A stretch of 64,000 nucleotides of DNA from NCBI RefSeq assembly GCF_014773245.1, contig NZ_JACWMX010000003.1:62001-126000 (forward strand), in the 5' to 3' direction. The position numbers and the translations under genes are program-made. Shown here in pieces: positions 34,711 to 43,071 of the stretch (position 1 is its first letter; every line of letters starts with the position of its first letter). The notes below the pieces were generated by a model, which was not told the DNA's origin, searched no databases, and was given only the letters and a program-made list of their open reading frames with translations. This DNA comes from Mucilaginibacter glaciei. GTDB lineage: Bacteria; Bacteroidota; Bacteroidia; Sphingobacteriales; Sphingobacteriaceae.

Positions 34711-35384
34711 TTGTCGGTAAATTTATAGCCAATACCATATATTGACTTTAAATAGTCGTTGGTAGTAAAATCAAGAATCTTTTTCCTTAAATTTTTAATG
34801 TGCGAGTAGATAAAGTCAAAGTTATCATGCATATCCATTTCGTCGCCCCATAAATGTTCTGCAAGGGCCGTCTTTGATATCACTTTTCCTTTATTGGCAA
34901 CAAAGTATAACAGCATGTCGAATTCCTTGCGGGTTAAAATAATCTCCGTTTCATTTATGGTAACTGTTCTTTCCATTAAGTTGATTACGATCTCGTTAAA
35001 AACGAGTTTATTGCTGCTATTGGTAGACTTTCGGCGAAATACAGCAACTATCCTTGCCTTCAATTCAGATAAATGAAAAGGCTTGGTAAGATAATCGTCT
35101 GCGCCAATGTTAAGCCCTTTGATGCGATCATCGAGCGAGTTCCTTGCAGAGATAATAATCACTGCTTCTTCCCGCATTTTATCTTTCAGATAACGCAGCA
35201 CTTCAAAACCTTCGCCGTCAGGCAAACCAATATCTAAAAGCACAAAATCGTAATTATATAAACCGAGTTTTGATAGTGCATCAGCAAGGTTTGTACAGCT
35301 TTCGCATACGTTTTTATCCTCACTTAAATAAGTAAGCATATTTTCCCGCAGGCCTTGCTCATCTTCAACAATCAGTATCTTCAC
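34707..35384 (-). CDS. OmpR/CusR-type response regulator
   Basis: A 225-residue regulator: receiver domain (1-118; acidic pocket EDEQ, phospho-acceptor Asp in FVLLDIGLPDGEG, Lys in LTKPF) and an OmpR-type winged helix (about 128-224, with LTRKEFDMLLYF and RKKILDFTTNDYLKSIYGIGYKF). It lies upstream of and overlaps its kinase. The divergent 255-base region (35385-35639) towards the cytochrome b561 gene is A/T-rich and could hold its target promoter; no repeat stands out. Confidence 0.92.
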   Translation of the reverse strand: MKILIVEDEQGLRENMLTYLSEDKNVCESCTNLADALSKLGLYNYDFVLLDIGLPDGEGFEVLRYLKDKMREEAVIIISARNSLDDRIKGLNIGADDYLTKPFHLSELKARIVAVFRRKSTNSSNKLVFNEIVINLMERTVTINETEIILTRKEFDMLLYFVANKGKVISKTALAEHLWGDEMDMHDNFDFIYSHIKNLRKKILDFTTNDYLKSIYGIGYKFTDK

Positions 35385-35639
35385 AATCTCTTAATTTACA
35401 AATAAAAACAGCAATAATTCACTTTATAATAGTGGTTAAAAATGCGATCAGCTTTTTGAGAACCTGCCTTGGTCAGTCTGGCACGTTATGGTTGCTTTTA
35501 GTGCGATTTACATAAACAATCTGAATATAATCTGTACTGGCTTCTGCGGCGTGATGAGATAGACGTAGTCATAATTTTAAGTTAAATTCAGTTTTACTTC
35601 AGTTTTACCATTTATCTTTAAAATAATTAATAAAATCAT

Positions 35640-36317
35640 ATGGCTATTATAGAACCAACCCGCAGGGATGTCCAAAATCCGTCCAAAATCAAAAAATACT
35701 CTTCACCATTAAGGCTTTGGCATTGGCTAAATTTTATTGTAATAAGCGGGTCGTTGATAACGGTATTGATTAATTCAACAATTACAGATGACCGGGCTAC
35801 CGCTTCATTAATGAAAGGGGAATTGCAAAAAGCAGGGGCGTCAGTAAATGACGAACAAACACGTTCTGCCGCGCATGCCTTAAGCGATAGCGTTTGGGGT
35901 GTACACATTTATTTTGGGTACGCGTTGGCAGCGTTGCTTGCTTTTAGATTGATACTGGAATTTTTTCAGTTAGCAGATCAAAAATTCATACGAAAATTCA
36001 AAAGCGCTTATCATCAATTCAATACTATCAAAAAGGAAAGAGAGGTGGCCAGGCACGAGTTGACCGTAAAGATCATCTATGCGATATTCTATTTGTTGCT
36101 TGTTGTTATAGTTTTAACAGGCTTATTTCTGGCCTTTGAAGATGCACTGGCGGCATACAAATCTATACGTCACTCTGTGAAAGAAGTTCATGGGTTTTGC
36201 ATGTACCTGATAATCGCTTTTATAGTAGTACACCTTGTAGGCGTATTATTAGCGGAACGTAAAGACGGCAGGGGCATTGTATCTGACATGATCAATGGCG
36301 GCAGCGACCATAATTAA
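35640..36317 (+). CDS. cytochrome b561-type di-heme membrane protein
   Basis: A 225-residue membrane protein of the cytochrome b561/Ni-Fe-hydrogenase b-type family with four transmembrane helices. Candidate heme ligands are His28 in LRLWHWLNF, His in WGVHIYFGYAL, and two in the C-terminal pair VKEVHGFCMYL and FIVVHLVGVL. It would pass electrons between quinone and a periplasmic partner. It overlaps the next gene by one base (TAATG) and is convergent with the DUF3570-ApbE-Rieske cluster, which makes it a possible electron donor for that cluster. Confidence 0.85.
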   Translation: MAIIEPTRRDVQNPSKIKKYSSPLRLWHWLNFIVISGSLITVLINSTITDDRATASLMKGELQKAGASVNDEQTRSAAHALSDSVWGVHIYFGYALAALLAFRLILEFFQLADQKFIRKFKSAYHQFNTIKKEREVARHELTVKIIYAIFYLLLVVIVLTGLFLAFEDALAAYKSIRHSVKEVHGFCMYLIIAFIVVHLVGVLLAERKDGRGIVSDMINGGSDHN

Positions 36318-36604
36318 TGGAACGGCAGTTGCACATATACAGGGCATCCAAATCACGGTTAACTGCAAAACAAATAGAATACAATGAGATAAACCACCTT
36401 ATTGTTGAATTTATTAACACGTTGGCCGAACCGAAGGATGCGGAATTTCTATGGTTGGAATTTTCAAAAAATGGCCATAAAATGAGTATAAGTTCATTTT
36501 ATGGCCACTTAAAAAGGTTAGTTGAAACTGAACTGATTATTAAAGTTCCTTTTTCACACAATAAGTTTCTATATCAATCCATCGTTTTACACCCTTCTAC
36601 TTAA
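36317..36604 (+). CDS. small winged-helix-like protein coupled to cytochrome b561
   Basis: A 95-residue protein whose pattern (helix, then KMSISSFYGHLKRLVETELI, then a short hairpin ending KFLYQSIVLH) resembles a winged-helix domain of the Fur/PadR kind, with SISSFYGHLKRL as a recognition-helix-like segment. No metal-binding HxH or Cys motif of Fur is present. Its start overlaps the cytochrome stop by one base, so translation is coupled. Its 3' end overlaps the convergent DUF3570 gene by 8 bases. Regulatory function is inferred. Confidence 0.6.
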   Translation: MERQLHIYRASKSRLTAKQIEYNEINHLIVEFINTLAEPKDAEFLWLEFSKNGHKMSISSFYGHLKRLVETELIIKVPFSHNKFLYQSIVLHPST

Positions 36605-37820
36605 ACTTTAGCGCAAGCGTAACGATATTAGAGTTTAGCCCGGTAGACCGCATGTAATGCCCTGCTCTTAATTCTAAAGAAGTGAAGTGTTCCGAACCAA
36701 ACACGCCGTTTGGAGGCGACAACCTGATATTAGCACCTACAAAATTGCTGTGCAGGCTGGACAGGTCATAGTCGCTGGTATAAAACTGTGCTGATGGGTC
36801 ATGCTGGCCATAAGGTGCAAAATAACGGGTGCCTGTTTGTGTATTATACCGGTAAAAAGGGCTCACAGATACAAATGAGGTTAACTTCACCGGGATTTCA
36901 ATTTCGGCAGTGTGCGCCCTTATACCCCAGTCATCCATGTAGTACCGGTAAAAAGTACGGATGATAAAGTGATCATCCAGAAAGTAATTGAACCTTATAC
37001 CTATTGGCAGCTTGTAACGGCTGTCCGGCAAATTCTCAACCCGTACCGATCCATCTGTAAAGTAATCACGCTGATACTTTGTGGCCAGCAAACCATGCTG
37101 ATACGATGGCTCGACAATTAAGGCCATTTGTAACCGCTGCGTTAAAACCTGCGAAATCGAAAACGATGTACTGAATGAATTTCGGGGCTTATAATCCACC
37201 GGGCGGTTGTCATCCCGTTCAGAGCCGGAGCCATAGCCAGGCGGCCGAAGTTCGACCGGAAGGATAACTTTCCAAGTATCTAAAAATACATTGGCCTTAA
37301 AGTCAAACTGTGTGTTTTTGCTTTTTGAAACACGTGTCAGGTTAATTCCACCACCGAAAGACTGGTAATCAAATTCATGCGAATAAGAGCCCGTCAATCC
37401 AAAAGCATTACCGGTTTTATCATTAGATACCGTCCAGTTTAACGATGGATAGATGCGGGTATCCTGCCTGGACGCCGATGAAACGCTGTACGGATCTATT
37501 TTATCTGACGATGCAGAGGTATAATGGTCAACCCCAAGCTCAAAATTTAAGGTGTGTTTTTTGCCAGTTTTGCTGTACTTAGACATTTGCAGATCAAATG
37601 TATTGGCAAAATCCGTCAGTTTCTCCGTACCGATACCACCGGTTACAGCAGAGTTATTACCATCCTGATGGTAGTAAGCCGAAACAAAATTGATCTCGTC
37701 AATTTTAAGTTTGCGCGATTGGTAATTTGTAGAATCTTTAACCGGTTGCGGCTTAGTTTGTGCGTGCGATGCTAAAATGCCCATATACATGGCCAGTACA
37801 CCTAAATATATTTTTCTCAT
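36597..37820 (-). CDS. DUF3570 outer-membrane beta-barrel protein
   Basis: A 407-residue protein with a signal peptide (residues 1-20, ASHAQ) and many amphipathic strands, ending NIVTLALKFK, consistent with an outer-membrane barrel. The N-terminal sequence KIDEINFVSAYYHQDGNNSAVTGGIGTEKL matches what I know of DUF3570 proteins. It follows the DUF4266 lipoprotein by 12 bases. It is the last gene of the five-gene redox cluster beginning with the Rieske gene at 39873. Function unknown; it could secrete or anchor the DUF4266 product. Confidence 0.85.
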   Translation of the reverse strand: MRKIYLGVLAMYMGILASHAQTKPQPVKDSTNYQSRKLKIDEINFVSAYYHQDGNNSAVTGGIGTEKLTDFANTFDLQMSKYSKTGKKHTLNFELGVDHYTSASSDKIDPYSVSSASRQDTRIYPSLNWTVSNDKTGNAFGLTGSYSHEFDYQSFGGGINLTRVSKSKNTQFDFKANVFLDTWKVILPVELRPPGYGSGSERDDNRPVDYKPRNSFSTSFSISQVLTQRLQMALIVEPSYQHGLLATKYQRDYFTDGSVRVENLPDSRYKLPIGIRFNYFLDDHFIIRTFYRYYMDDWGIRAHTAEIEIPVKLTSFVSVSPFYRYNTQTGTRYFAPYGQHDPSAQFYTSDYDLSSLHSNFVGANIRLSPPNGVFGSEHFTSLELRAGHYMRSTGLNSNIVTLALKFK

Positions 37821-37832
37821 TTAAGTGTTTAA

Positions 37833-38060
37833 TTAGTTACAACCACAACCACCACCACTTTTGCCACCATTGGCGCCGGAACCGCCTTCGCGGTAAAGCT
37901 GGAAACTTTGTTCAAACTTTTGCGACTTCCGGGCTGTAAGGTCCATTTCAGTATCGTTTAACCTGTTTTTCTGATAAGGCTTTACGGATACGCAGGACGA
38001 AAGACTATACATTGCGCATGCGCAAATGATAATTATCATTCGTAGGGGGGCTTTTATCAT
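37833..38060 (-). CDS. DUF4266 small lipoprotein with Cys-rich glycine tail
   Basis: A 75-residue protein with a lipoprotein signal (LSSC, Cys23) and a charged middle portion. The C-terminus has an EGGSGANGGKSGGG stretch and ends in CGCN. The terminal Gly-Cys-Gly-Cys is the hallmark of the DUF4266 family and suggests metal or cofactor attachment, or a modified peptide. The GSGAN stretch loosely recalls the SGA(T/S) site used for covalent FMN attachment by ApbE but is not a proper match. It is one base from the ApbE gene and 12 bases from DUF3570. Confidence 0.85.
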   Translation of the reverse strand: MIKAPLRMIIIICACAMYSLSSCVSVKPYQKNRLNDTEMDLTARKSQKFEQSFQLYREGGSGANGGKSGGGCGCN

Positions 38061-38061
38061 A

Positions 38062-39012
38062 TTATTTAATATTGATGTTTTTTGATGTATACAAACAATT
38101 GTTATCCGTAATAACTACACAGGCAATTTGCTGCAATTGATTAACCAGATCCAGCCCGACTTTTACGCCCATTACCGTTACGGGTGTAGCCATAGCGTCT
38201 GCAAACTCTGCGCTTGGGCTTATAATGCTTACGCTTTTTATCCCACTCACCGGCAGGCCAGTTTTAGGGTCAATAGTGTGTGAATATTTGACTCCATTTA
38301 TAACGGCGAACTTGGCATAATTACCGGAGGTAGCTATAGCCATGTTGCTAATGTTCAGTGTTGAAAATGGTGTTACTTCCTGGTCTGGGTCGGCAATTGC
38401 TATCGTCCAGGGCTTACCATTAGGTTGTGTACCCCATGTAACCAAGTCGCCGGCGGCATTTACGATACCACTCGTCACTCCATTAGCCTGCAACACCGCT
38501 TTTGCCCTGTCAGCAGCATAACCTTTGCCAATGCCGCCAAAACCAATCCGCATACCGGCTTCTTTTAAAAACACCGTTGTGTTTTGATTATCCAGTATTA
38601 CGTTTTGATAATTGATCAGCCGGACAGAGGCCTGTGCGGTAGCAATGTCGGGCAACGATTTCATAGACTGGTCAAAATTCCAAAGGCTCTTGTCAATCGA
38701 ACCATAGGTAATATCAAAAGCACCCTGTGTTAATTCCGATATTTTTAAAGACCGTGCGATAAGATCGAATACTTCCCGGTCTACGTTAACGGGGGCGATG
38801 CCGGCATTGGCATTTATCCGGTTGGTTTGGCTATTGTCATTGAATGTAGTAAGCAATTTCTCAATCCGTTGGATCTCGGTTATCGCCAGGTCGATTCTGG
38901 CTTCAGCCCAGTGCTTGTCATCAGCAACCACACTTATCTCAAACCGGTTCCCCATCAATTTGAGCGCCCTTTTGTGAACGGTCTCACTAATAGTTGCTTC
39001 AGCGGCTTGCAT
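38062..39012 (-). CDS. apbE: ApbE-family FAD:protein FMN transferase
   Basis: A 316-residue enzyme that attaches FMN covalently to Ser/Thr of target proteins. Motifs seen: FDITYGSIDKSLW, GFGGIGKGYAADRA (about 166-179), IVNAAGDLVTWG and the SHTIDPKTGLPV segment with metal-binding surroundings. Unusually, no signal peptide or lipobox precedes the domain: the frame starts MQAAEATISETVHKRALKLMGN, overlapping the thioredoxin gene by 14 bases, although most ApbE enzymes act in the periplasm. Its substrate is not obvious in the cluster. Confidence 0.9.
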   Translation of the reverse strand: MQAAEATISETVHKRALKLMGNRFEISVVADDKHWAEARIDLAITEIQRIEKLLTTFNDNSQTNRINANAGIAPVNVDREVFDLIARSLKISELTQGAFDITYGSIDKSLWNFDQSMKSLPDIATAQASVRLINYQNVILDNQNTTVFLKEAGMRIGFGGIGKGYAADRAKAVLQANGVTSGIVNAAGDLVTWGTQPNGKPWTIAIADPDQEVTPFSTLNISNMAIATSGNYAKFAVINGVKYSHTIDPKTGLPVSGIKSVSIISPSAEFADAMATPVTVMGVKVGLDLVNQLQQIACVVITDNNCLYTSKNINIK

Positions 39013-39439
39013 TTGCTGTTTGATTAATTTGGTCTACAAAATTTTGAGGCGTAACATTTGGGAAACCTTCCCATTTTTTTAACACCTTTCCATTTTCATC
39101 AATGAGCAGCGTTAGCGGGAATTCTCCGTCGGGGTTATATTTATCTGCCAAAGCCTCGTTTCTTTTTACCTGATCTTTAGGGAGTTGGTTTTTCTTTTGA
39201 CGCGGAAAATCCGCCCGCACTAACACCAGGTGATTGGAAGCGTAATCGTCAAACGTCTTAGTTTCCAGAATTTCCTTACGGGTACGGATACACGGGCCAC
39301 ACCAGTCGCTGCCCGAGAAGTTTACAATAATTAGCTTATGGGTTTTCTGTGCTTCCTTTTGCGCTTCGCTAAAATCACCCGACCAATTGATTGCCGGCGT
39401 TGCAAAAGCAAATAATATTATAGCAAGTATTTGTTTCAT
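38999..39439 (-). CDS. periplasmic thioredoxin-like protein
   Basis: A 146-residue protein with a short N-terminal signal-like helix (about 1-17) and a thioredoxin fold with the active site WCGPC (in GSDWCGPCIRTRKEI, about residues 46-50). The cis-Pro loop is in FPLTLLIDENG. It belongs to the DUF255/thioredoxin-7-like group of disulfide or sulfhydryl proteins. It lies 8 bases after the Rieske gene and overlaps apbE. It probably keeps Cys residues of the DUF4266 or Rieske protein reduced; this is inference. Confidence 0.87.
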   Translation of the reverse strand: MKQILAIILFAFATPAINWSGDFSEAQKEAQKTHKLIIVNFSGSDWCGPCIRTRKEILETKTFDDYASNHLVLVRADFPRQKKNQLPKDQVKRNEALADKYNPDGEFPLTLLIDENGKVLKKWEGFPNVTPQNFVDQINQTANASR

Positions 39440-39447
39440 GATTAGTG

Positions 39448-39873
39448 TTATGAATGTACCCTTAAAGATGTACCTGTTAATACTGTAGTGTAGGTTGTTA
39501 ATGATCGTGGTGCGGGGCTTGCAGTTACCGCACCGGCTTCAGAAAAGGTAGCCCCGTGGTTATTACAATAAAACCGTTGACTGTTGGCCTGATAAACCAA
39601 ATTATAACTTTGATGCGTGCAGGATTGCTGAACAGCAATATAGGCACCTACGGTTGTGCGGGCTACAATTATGCCATTGGTTGCTAAATAGCCGCCATTA
39701 GTTAACAAAGCAGCGTTTGCCGTTGTAGTTAAATCTAACGTGAAATCAATACCTGTTGGCCCGTTCACCGATACCGATGAGGCCTCGCCACCTTTAGCGC
39801 AGCCCACACAATTTATTAATGCAAACGACGCGGCAGTTACCCCAATTGCCGAAAGAAATTCTTTCCTATCCAT
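39448..39873 (-). CDS. Rieske [2Fe-2S] protein
   Basis: A 141-residue exported protein with an N-terminal signal (about 5-20) containing Cys residues (LINCVGC) that could form a lipobox. The Rieske ligands are C-T-H in QSCTHQSY and C-N-N-H in FYCNNHGATF, with about 19 residues between the pairs. It is a simple electron carrier with no attached oxygenase. It is the first gene of the cluster Rieske-thioredoxin-ApbE-DUF4266-DUF3570. Confidence 0.88.
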   Translation of the reverse strand: MDRKEFLSAIGVTAASFALINCVGCAKGGEASSVSVNGPTGIDFTLDLTTTANAALLTNGGYLATNGIIVARTTVGAYIAVQQSCTHQSYNLVYQANSQRFYCNNHGATFSEAGAVTASPAPRSLTTYTTVLTGTSLRVHS

Positions 39874-40051
39874 AATACTATTGTTTTAGATAAAAATATT
39901 GTCAAATCAATTAGTTTAAGTGGATGTATGGACAAATGCGTTTATTGTATCGACTAATGGGTGTAACTTTCTTACAATTATAAATTACAAATCTGTAGTT
40001 AAAATGAAATCGGCACTATTGTTAGAAATATAAATGATGGGCCTACTAAAT

Positions 40052-40741
40052 TTATTTTCCATTAATGAGTTTGGCCATCGCAAATGCAGCACCTGCAGCC
40101 AATGCACCTATAACAACTACCTTAAACGCGCCGCTTATAGCCGGCTGGCCGGTAAGTTTGCTTTTAAAATAGCCAAAAATAAAAAGGCTTATGAGGGTAA
40201 CAATACACGAATAAACCAGCGCTGTTTGGGATTTACTTTCCAATATGTAAGGAGAAAGTGGGATAATACCACCCACTATATAGGATAAGCCAATGGTAAT
40301 AGCGCTTTTGGTAGCCCGGTTCGCTTGAGGTTCTTCCAGCCCTAATTCATAACGCATCATAAAATCCACCCACTTATGCTTGTCTTTTGCCATCTCATCG
40401 GCTACCTGCTGCTGTAACGATTCGGATAAGCCGAACGCCGCAAATACTTCCTTTACTTCTGCCTTTTCTTGCTCAGGTACACGTTCCACTTCATCGTATT
40501 CGCGCTTTAATTCAGAATTATAGTGGTCAGCTTCTGTACGCCCGGCTAAAAAGCCACCAAGGCCCATTGCGATAGAACCTGCTACAATCTCCGCAATACC
40601 GGCGGTAACAACTATGCCCGACGAGCTGATGGCCCCGCTTAAACCTGCTGCAAGTGCAAAGGGGACAGTTAAACCATCTGACATCCCTATAACAATATCT
40701 CTGATAATTTCTGAACCGGTTACATGATGTTCTTTATGCAT
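40052..40741 (-). CDS. VIT-family iron/manganese transporter
   Basis: A 229-residue inner-membrane protein of the CCC1/VIT1 family, which moves Fe(II) or Mn(II) out of the cytosol. The N-terminal segment EIIRDIVIGMSDGLTVPFALAAGLSGA and GIAEIVAGSIAMGLGGFLAGRTE are hallmark VIT sequences. They are followed by an acidic cytoplasmic metal-binding segment (about 75-130; HYNSELKREYDEVERVPEQE) and three C-terminal helices. It is monocistronic and 178 bases from the Rieske gene. Confidence 0.92.
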   Translation of the reverse strand: MHKEHHVTGSEIIRDIVIGMSDGLTVPFALAAGLSGAISSSGIVVTAGIAEIVAGSIAMGLGGFLAGRTEADHYNSELKREYDEVERVPEQEKAEVKEVFAAFGLSESLQQQVADEMAKDKHKWVDFMMRYELGLEEPQANRATKSAITIGLSYIVGGIIPLSPYILESKSQTALVYSCIVTLISLFIFGYFKSKLTGQPAISGAFKVVVIGALAAGAAFAMAKLINGK

Positions 40742-41167
40742 AATATGTCTGAAACTTATTTTGTAAAGTTAGTTTAGAAATCTGAATTCATTCTGATTGG
40801 ATAAATCTGGTCTTTGTATTAATTTAATACGCATCTAATAACCTATTCAGGCATTTGTTTTAGTAAACTCTTTTGCCGCAGCCCTTAGGGTCAATACTTT
40901 ATTCCAACCTTTCCGTTCAATATATTCCATGTTATTTATCCGGGTAAAGTGGCCTTAGTATTTCGTTCCTGTCCCGATCTGTTAATGCTTATACCCGTGG
41001 ACTTACCCAAAGCCCGGCCTAAAAGCACGATAAGCCTTTTAGAGACTACTCCGGTAATAATGTACTATAATTTTGATTAAATAATGCCGAAGAACTTTTT
41101 TTAAAGTGACGCTCGTCACCTTGGCCGCCGTTATGACTGCTTACTTTGGCGGAAAATATTGATCACC
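40742..41167. other. 426-base intergenic region with one regulated promoter
   Basis: The region lies between divergent VIT and the 595-residue unknown gene. Apart from the operator/promoter at 41107-41148 only a 27-codon minus-strand frame (40930-40847, starting MEYIERKGW) is seen. It is too short to call without comparison. No hairpin or repeat stands out. Confidence 0.5.
41107..41148 (+). promoter_or_regulatory. CRP/FNR-type operator and promoter of the 595-residue unknown
   Basis: TGAC-GCTC-GTCA lies at 41107-41118 (GTGAC/GTCAC symmetric to five bases each side). TTACTTTG (7 of 8 to TAnnTTTG) lies at 41141-41148, starting 28.5 bp from the palindrome centre, within one base of the spacing at four other sites. 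The ATG at 41168 is 19 bases beyond. This is the only copy found more than 20 kb from the regulator gene. Confidence 0.65.
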
Positions 41168-42955
41168 ATGGGCCACACATTTCATATTCCGGTATTAGGA
41201 TTGGGTTTTTCTATCGACACTCCTTTAAAAGTCGCTCGATATGGCATTGAGTCAACAATGTCTATTGTAGACGATGACCTGGTAGAGCGTATGCGCGAAT
41301 ATCATGCGCTGGAAAATAATGAACCGTTTATGCCGATTTATAAATCAGCATTTGATTCCAGAACTAAGCGCATTACCGCTTATCTGAATTTGATCAGCAA
41401 ACTTGTCGATCAGCAAATGGATAATTTAAAAAAGCAGGCATTTGAAAAGGGAAACGATATCTGCCGTTATTTTGAGCTTTTACCCGAAAGGTCACAGTTG
41501 AGACAAGGTTTCGATTTGATGATGGAATATCCTGCCTGTGAAAGCAAAACCATTTTCCAAAATATCCTGCGCCGGTTAATCAAACCCGGAGCGATGGATG
41601 TAAACATTATGGCCAAAGTAGATAAGATGAATTTTAATACAGATGGTGCATACCTTGGCGATGAAAACACTGACGCGCTGTGTGCTTTGCGCGGCTTCGT
41701 CGAAAGCAACCTGAGATCATCAGTTGTTTTGTCTGCCGGAATGAATCCGAGATTGTACAGTTACCTGGAAAAGTTTGATGCATTTTTACCTGATGAACAC
41801 GGGGTCTTCAAAAAAAAGATCATACTAAAAGTAAGCGATTTTCGCTCGGCTTTTATACAAGCGAAGTTCCTGGCAAAAAAAGGACTTTGGGTTTCTGAAT
41901 TTAGGGTGGAATCGGGACTGAATTGCGGTGGGCATGCATTTGCAACAGAAGGATACTTGTTGGGGCCTATCCTGGAAGAGTTTAAAGTGAAGCGTTTAGA
42001 TATGCTTACTGAATTAATTTTACTTTACCGGTCAGCTATGGTTAATAAAGGGCTGGAATTGGTGACCGAACCTATGCAACGCTTAAGCGTACAGGGAGGC
42101 ATCGGTACATCTGATGAAAATACATTCCTTATGGAACACTATCACCTGGATGCCACCGGTTGGGGAAGCCCTTTTCTATTAGTACCCGAAGCGACAAATG
42201 TTGATGATGAAACACTCATCAAACTGACTGGGGCAAGCGAGCCGGATTATTACCTGAGCAACTCATCGCCTTTAGGTATATTATTCAATAACTTTAAAGG
42301 CAGTTCTATCGAGAAACAAAGACTGGAGCGATTGGCAACCGGCAGGCCCGGCAGCCCCTGCACCAAAAAATATCTATGCACCAACACCGAGTTTACAGAG
42401 TTACCTATTTGTACGGCCTCCAGTAAATACCAGGGATTGAAAATAGCAGAACTGCAAGCTGCCCATTTAATAAAGGAAGAATACGACCAGCGGTATCAAA
42501 CGATCACCGAAAAAATATGCTTGTGCGAAGGTCTATGTTCCTCAGCGTACCTTAAATACCGGATAACTAAGCCTAAAGAGAACAGTGCGGTAGCTATTTG
42601 CCCGGGGCCGAACCTGGCCTATTTTAACCGGACGTATTCACTTGATGAAATGGTTAGCCATATCTACGGCAGTCTTGATTTGTTAGATAAGATTAAACGA
42701 CCACATATTTTTATCAAAGAACTAAATCTTTATATAGAATATTTGCAATCTGACCTGCAATCACATCTTAAACAATTAACAGAGAAAAAGACGATGCAAT
42801 TGGAACGGTTTAAGTTACAATTACAATCAGGTATCATTTATTATAAAAGCTTGTTTAATGATCTGCCGGGCCAAGCCTCGGGTTTTATTGATTTGCTGAT
42901 AGCAGATTTATCGGTTTCTGAAGAGAAATTGAATGGCTTGAAAATTACACCATAG
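41168..42955 (+). CDS. large protein of unknown function under the CRP/FNR-type operator
   Basis: A 595-residue soluble protein with no signal peptide; ATG 41168 is preferred over an ATT/ATG three codons earlier. The first third starts with a conserved-looking HIPVLGLGFSIDTPLKVARYG. The middle reads like an alpha/beta barrel, with WVSEFRVESGLNCGGHAF (about 242-259) and QGGIGTSDEN (about 310-319) recalling flavin-dependent barrel enzymes such as glutamate synthase domains. A Cys-rich stretch (about 398-465; C-TKKYLC, PIC, ICLCEGLC) could hold an Fe-S cluster. The C-terminal 80 residues are helical. No family is confidently recognised. Its operator ties it to the low-oxygen regulon. Confidence 0.75.
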   Translation: MGHTFHIPVLGLGFSIDTPLKVARYGIESTMSIVDDDLVERMREYHALENNEPFMPIYKSAFDSRTKRITAYLNLISKLVDQQMDNLKKQAFEKGNDICRYFELLPERSQLRQGFDLMMEYPACESKTIFQNILRRLIKPGAMDVNIMAKVDKMNFNTDGAYLGDENTDALCALRGFVESNLRSSVVLSAGMNPRLYSYLEKFDAFLPDEHGVFKKKIILKVSDFRSAFIQAKFLAKKGLWVSEFRVESGLNCGGHAFATEGYLLGPILEEFKVKRLDMLTELILLYRSAMVNKGLELVTEPMQRLSVQGGIGTSDENTFLMEHYHLDATGWGSPFLLVPEATNVDDETLIKLTGASEPDYYLSNSSPLGILFNNFKGSSIEKQRLERLATGRPGSPCTKKYLCTNTEFTELPICTASSKYQGLKIAELQAAHLIKEEYDQRYQTITEKICLCEGLCSSAYLKYRITKPKENSAVAICPGPNLAYFNRTYSLDEMVSHIYGSLDLLDKIKRPHIFIKELNLYIEYLQSDLQSHLKQLTEKKTMQLERFKLQLQSGIIYYKSLFNDLPGQASGFIDLLIADLSVSEEKLNGLKITP

Positions 42956-43071
42956 TATTGGCCCGGCTAAGTAAGCTATTACATTATTATAATTTTTACA
43001 TAATTTGCTTTAATACAAGCGAATACTTAATTTCATGCTTTGGATACCTCAATTTTAAAATACTTTATAAG

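Noticed and set aside
40847..40930. 27-codon minus-strand frame starting MEYIERKGW
   Set aside because: Too short, no ribosome-site or promoter support seen, and no recognised family; it could be a remnant or chance frame.
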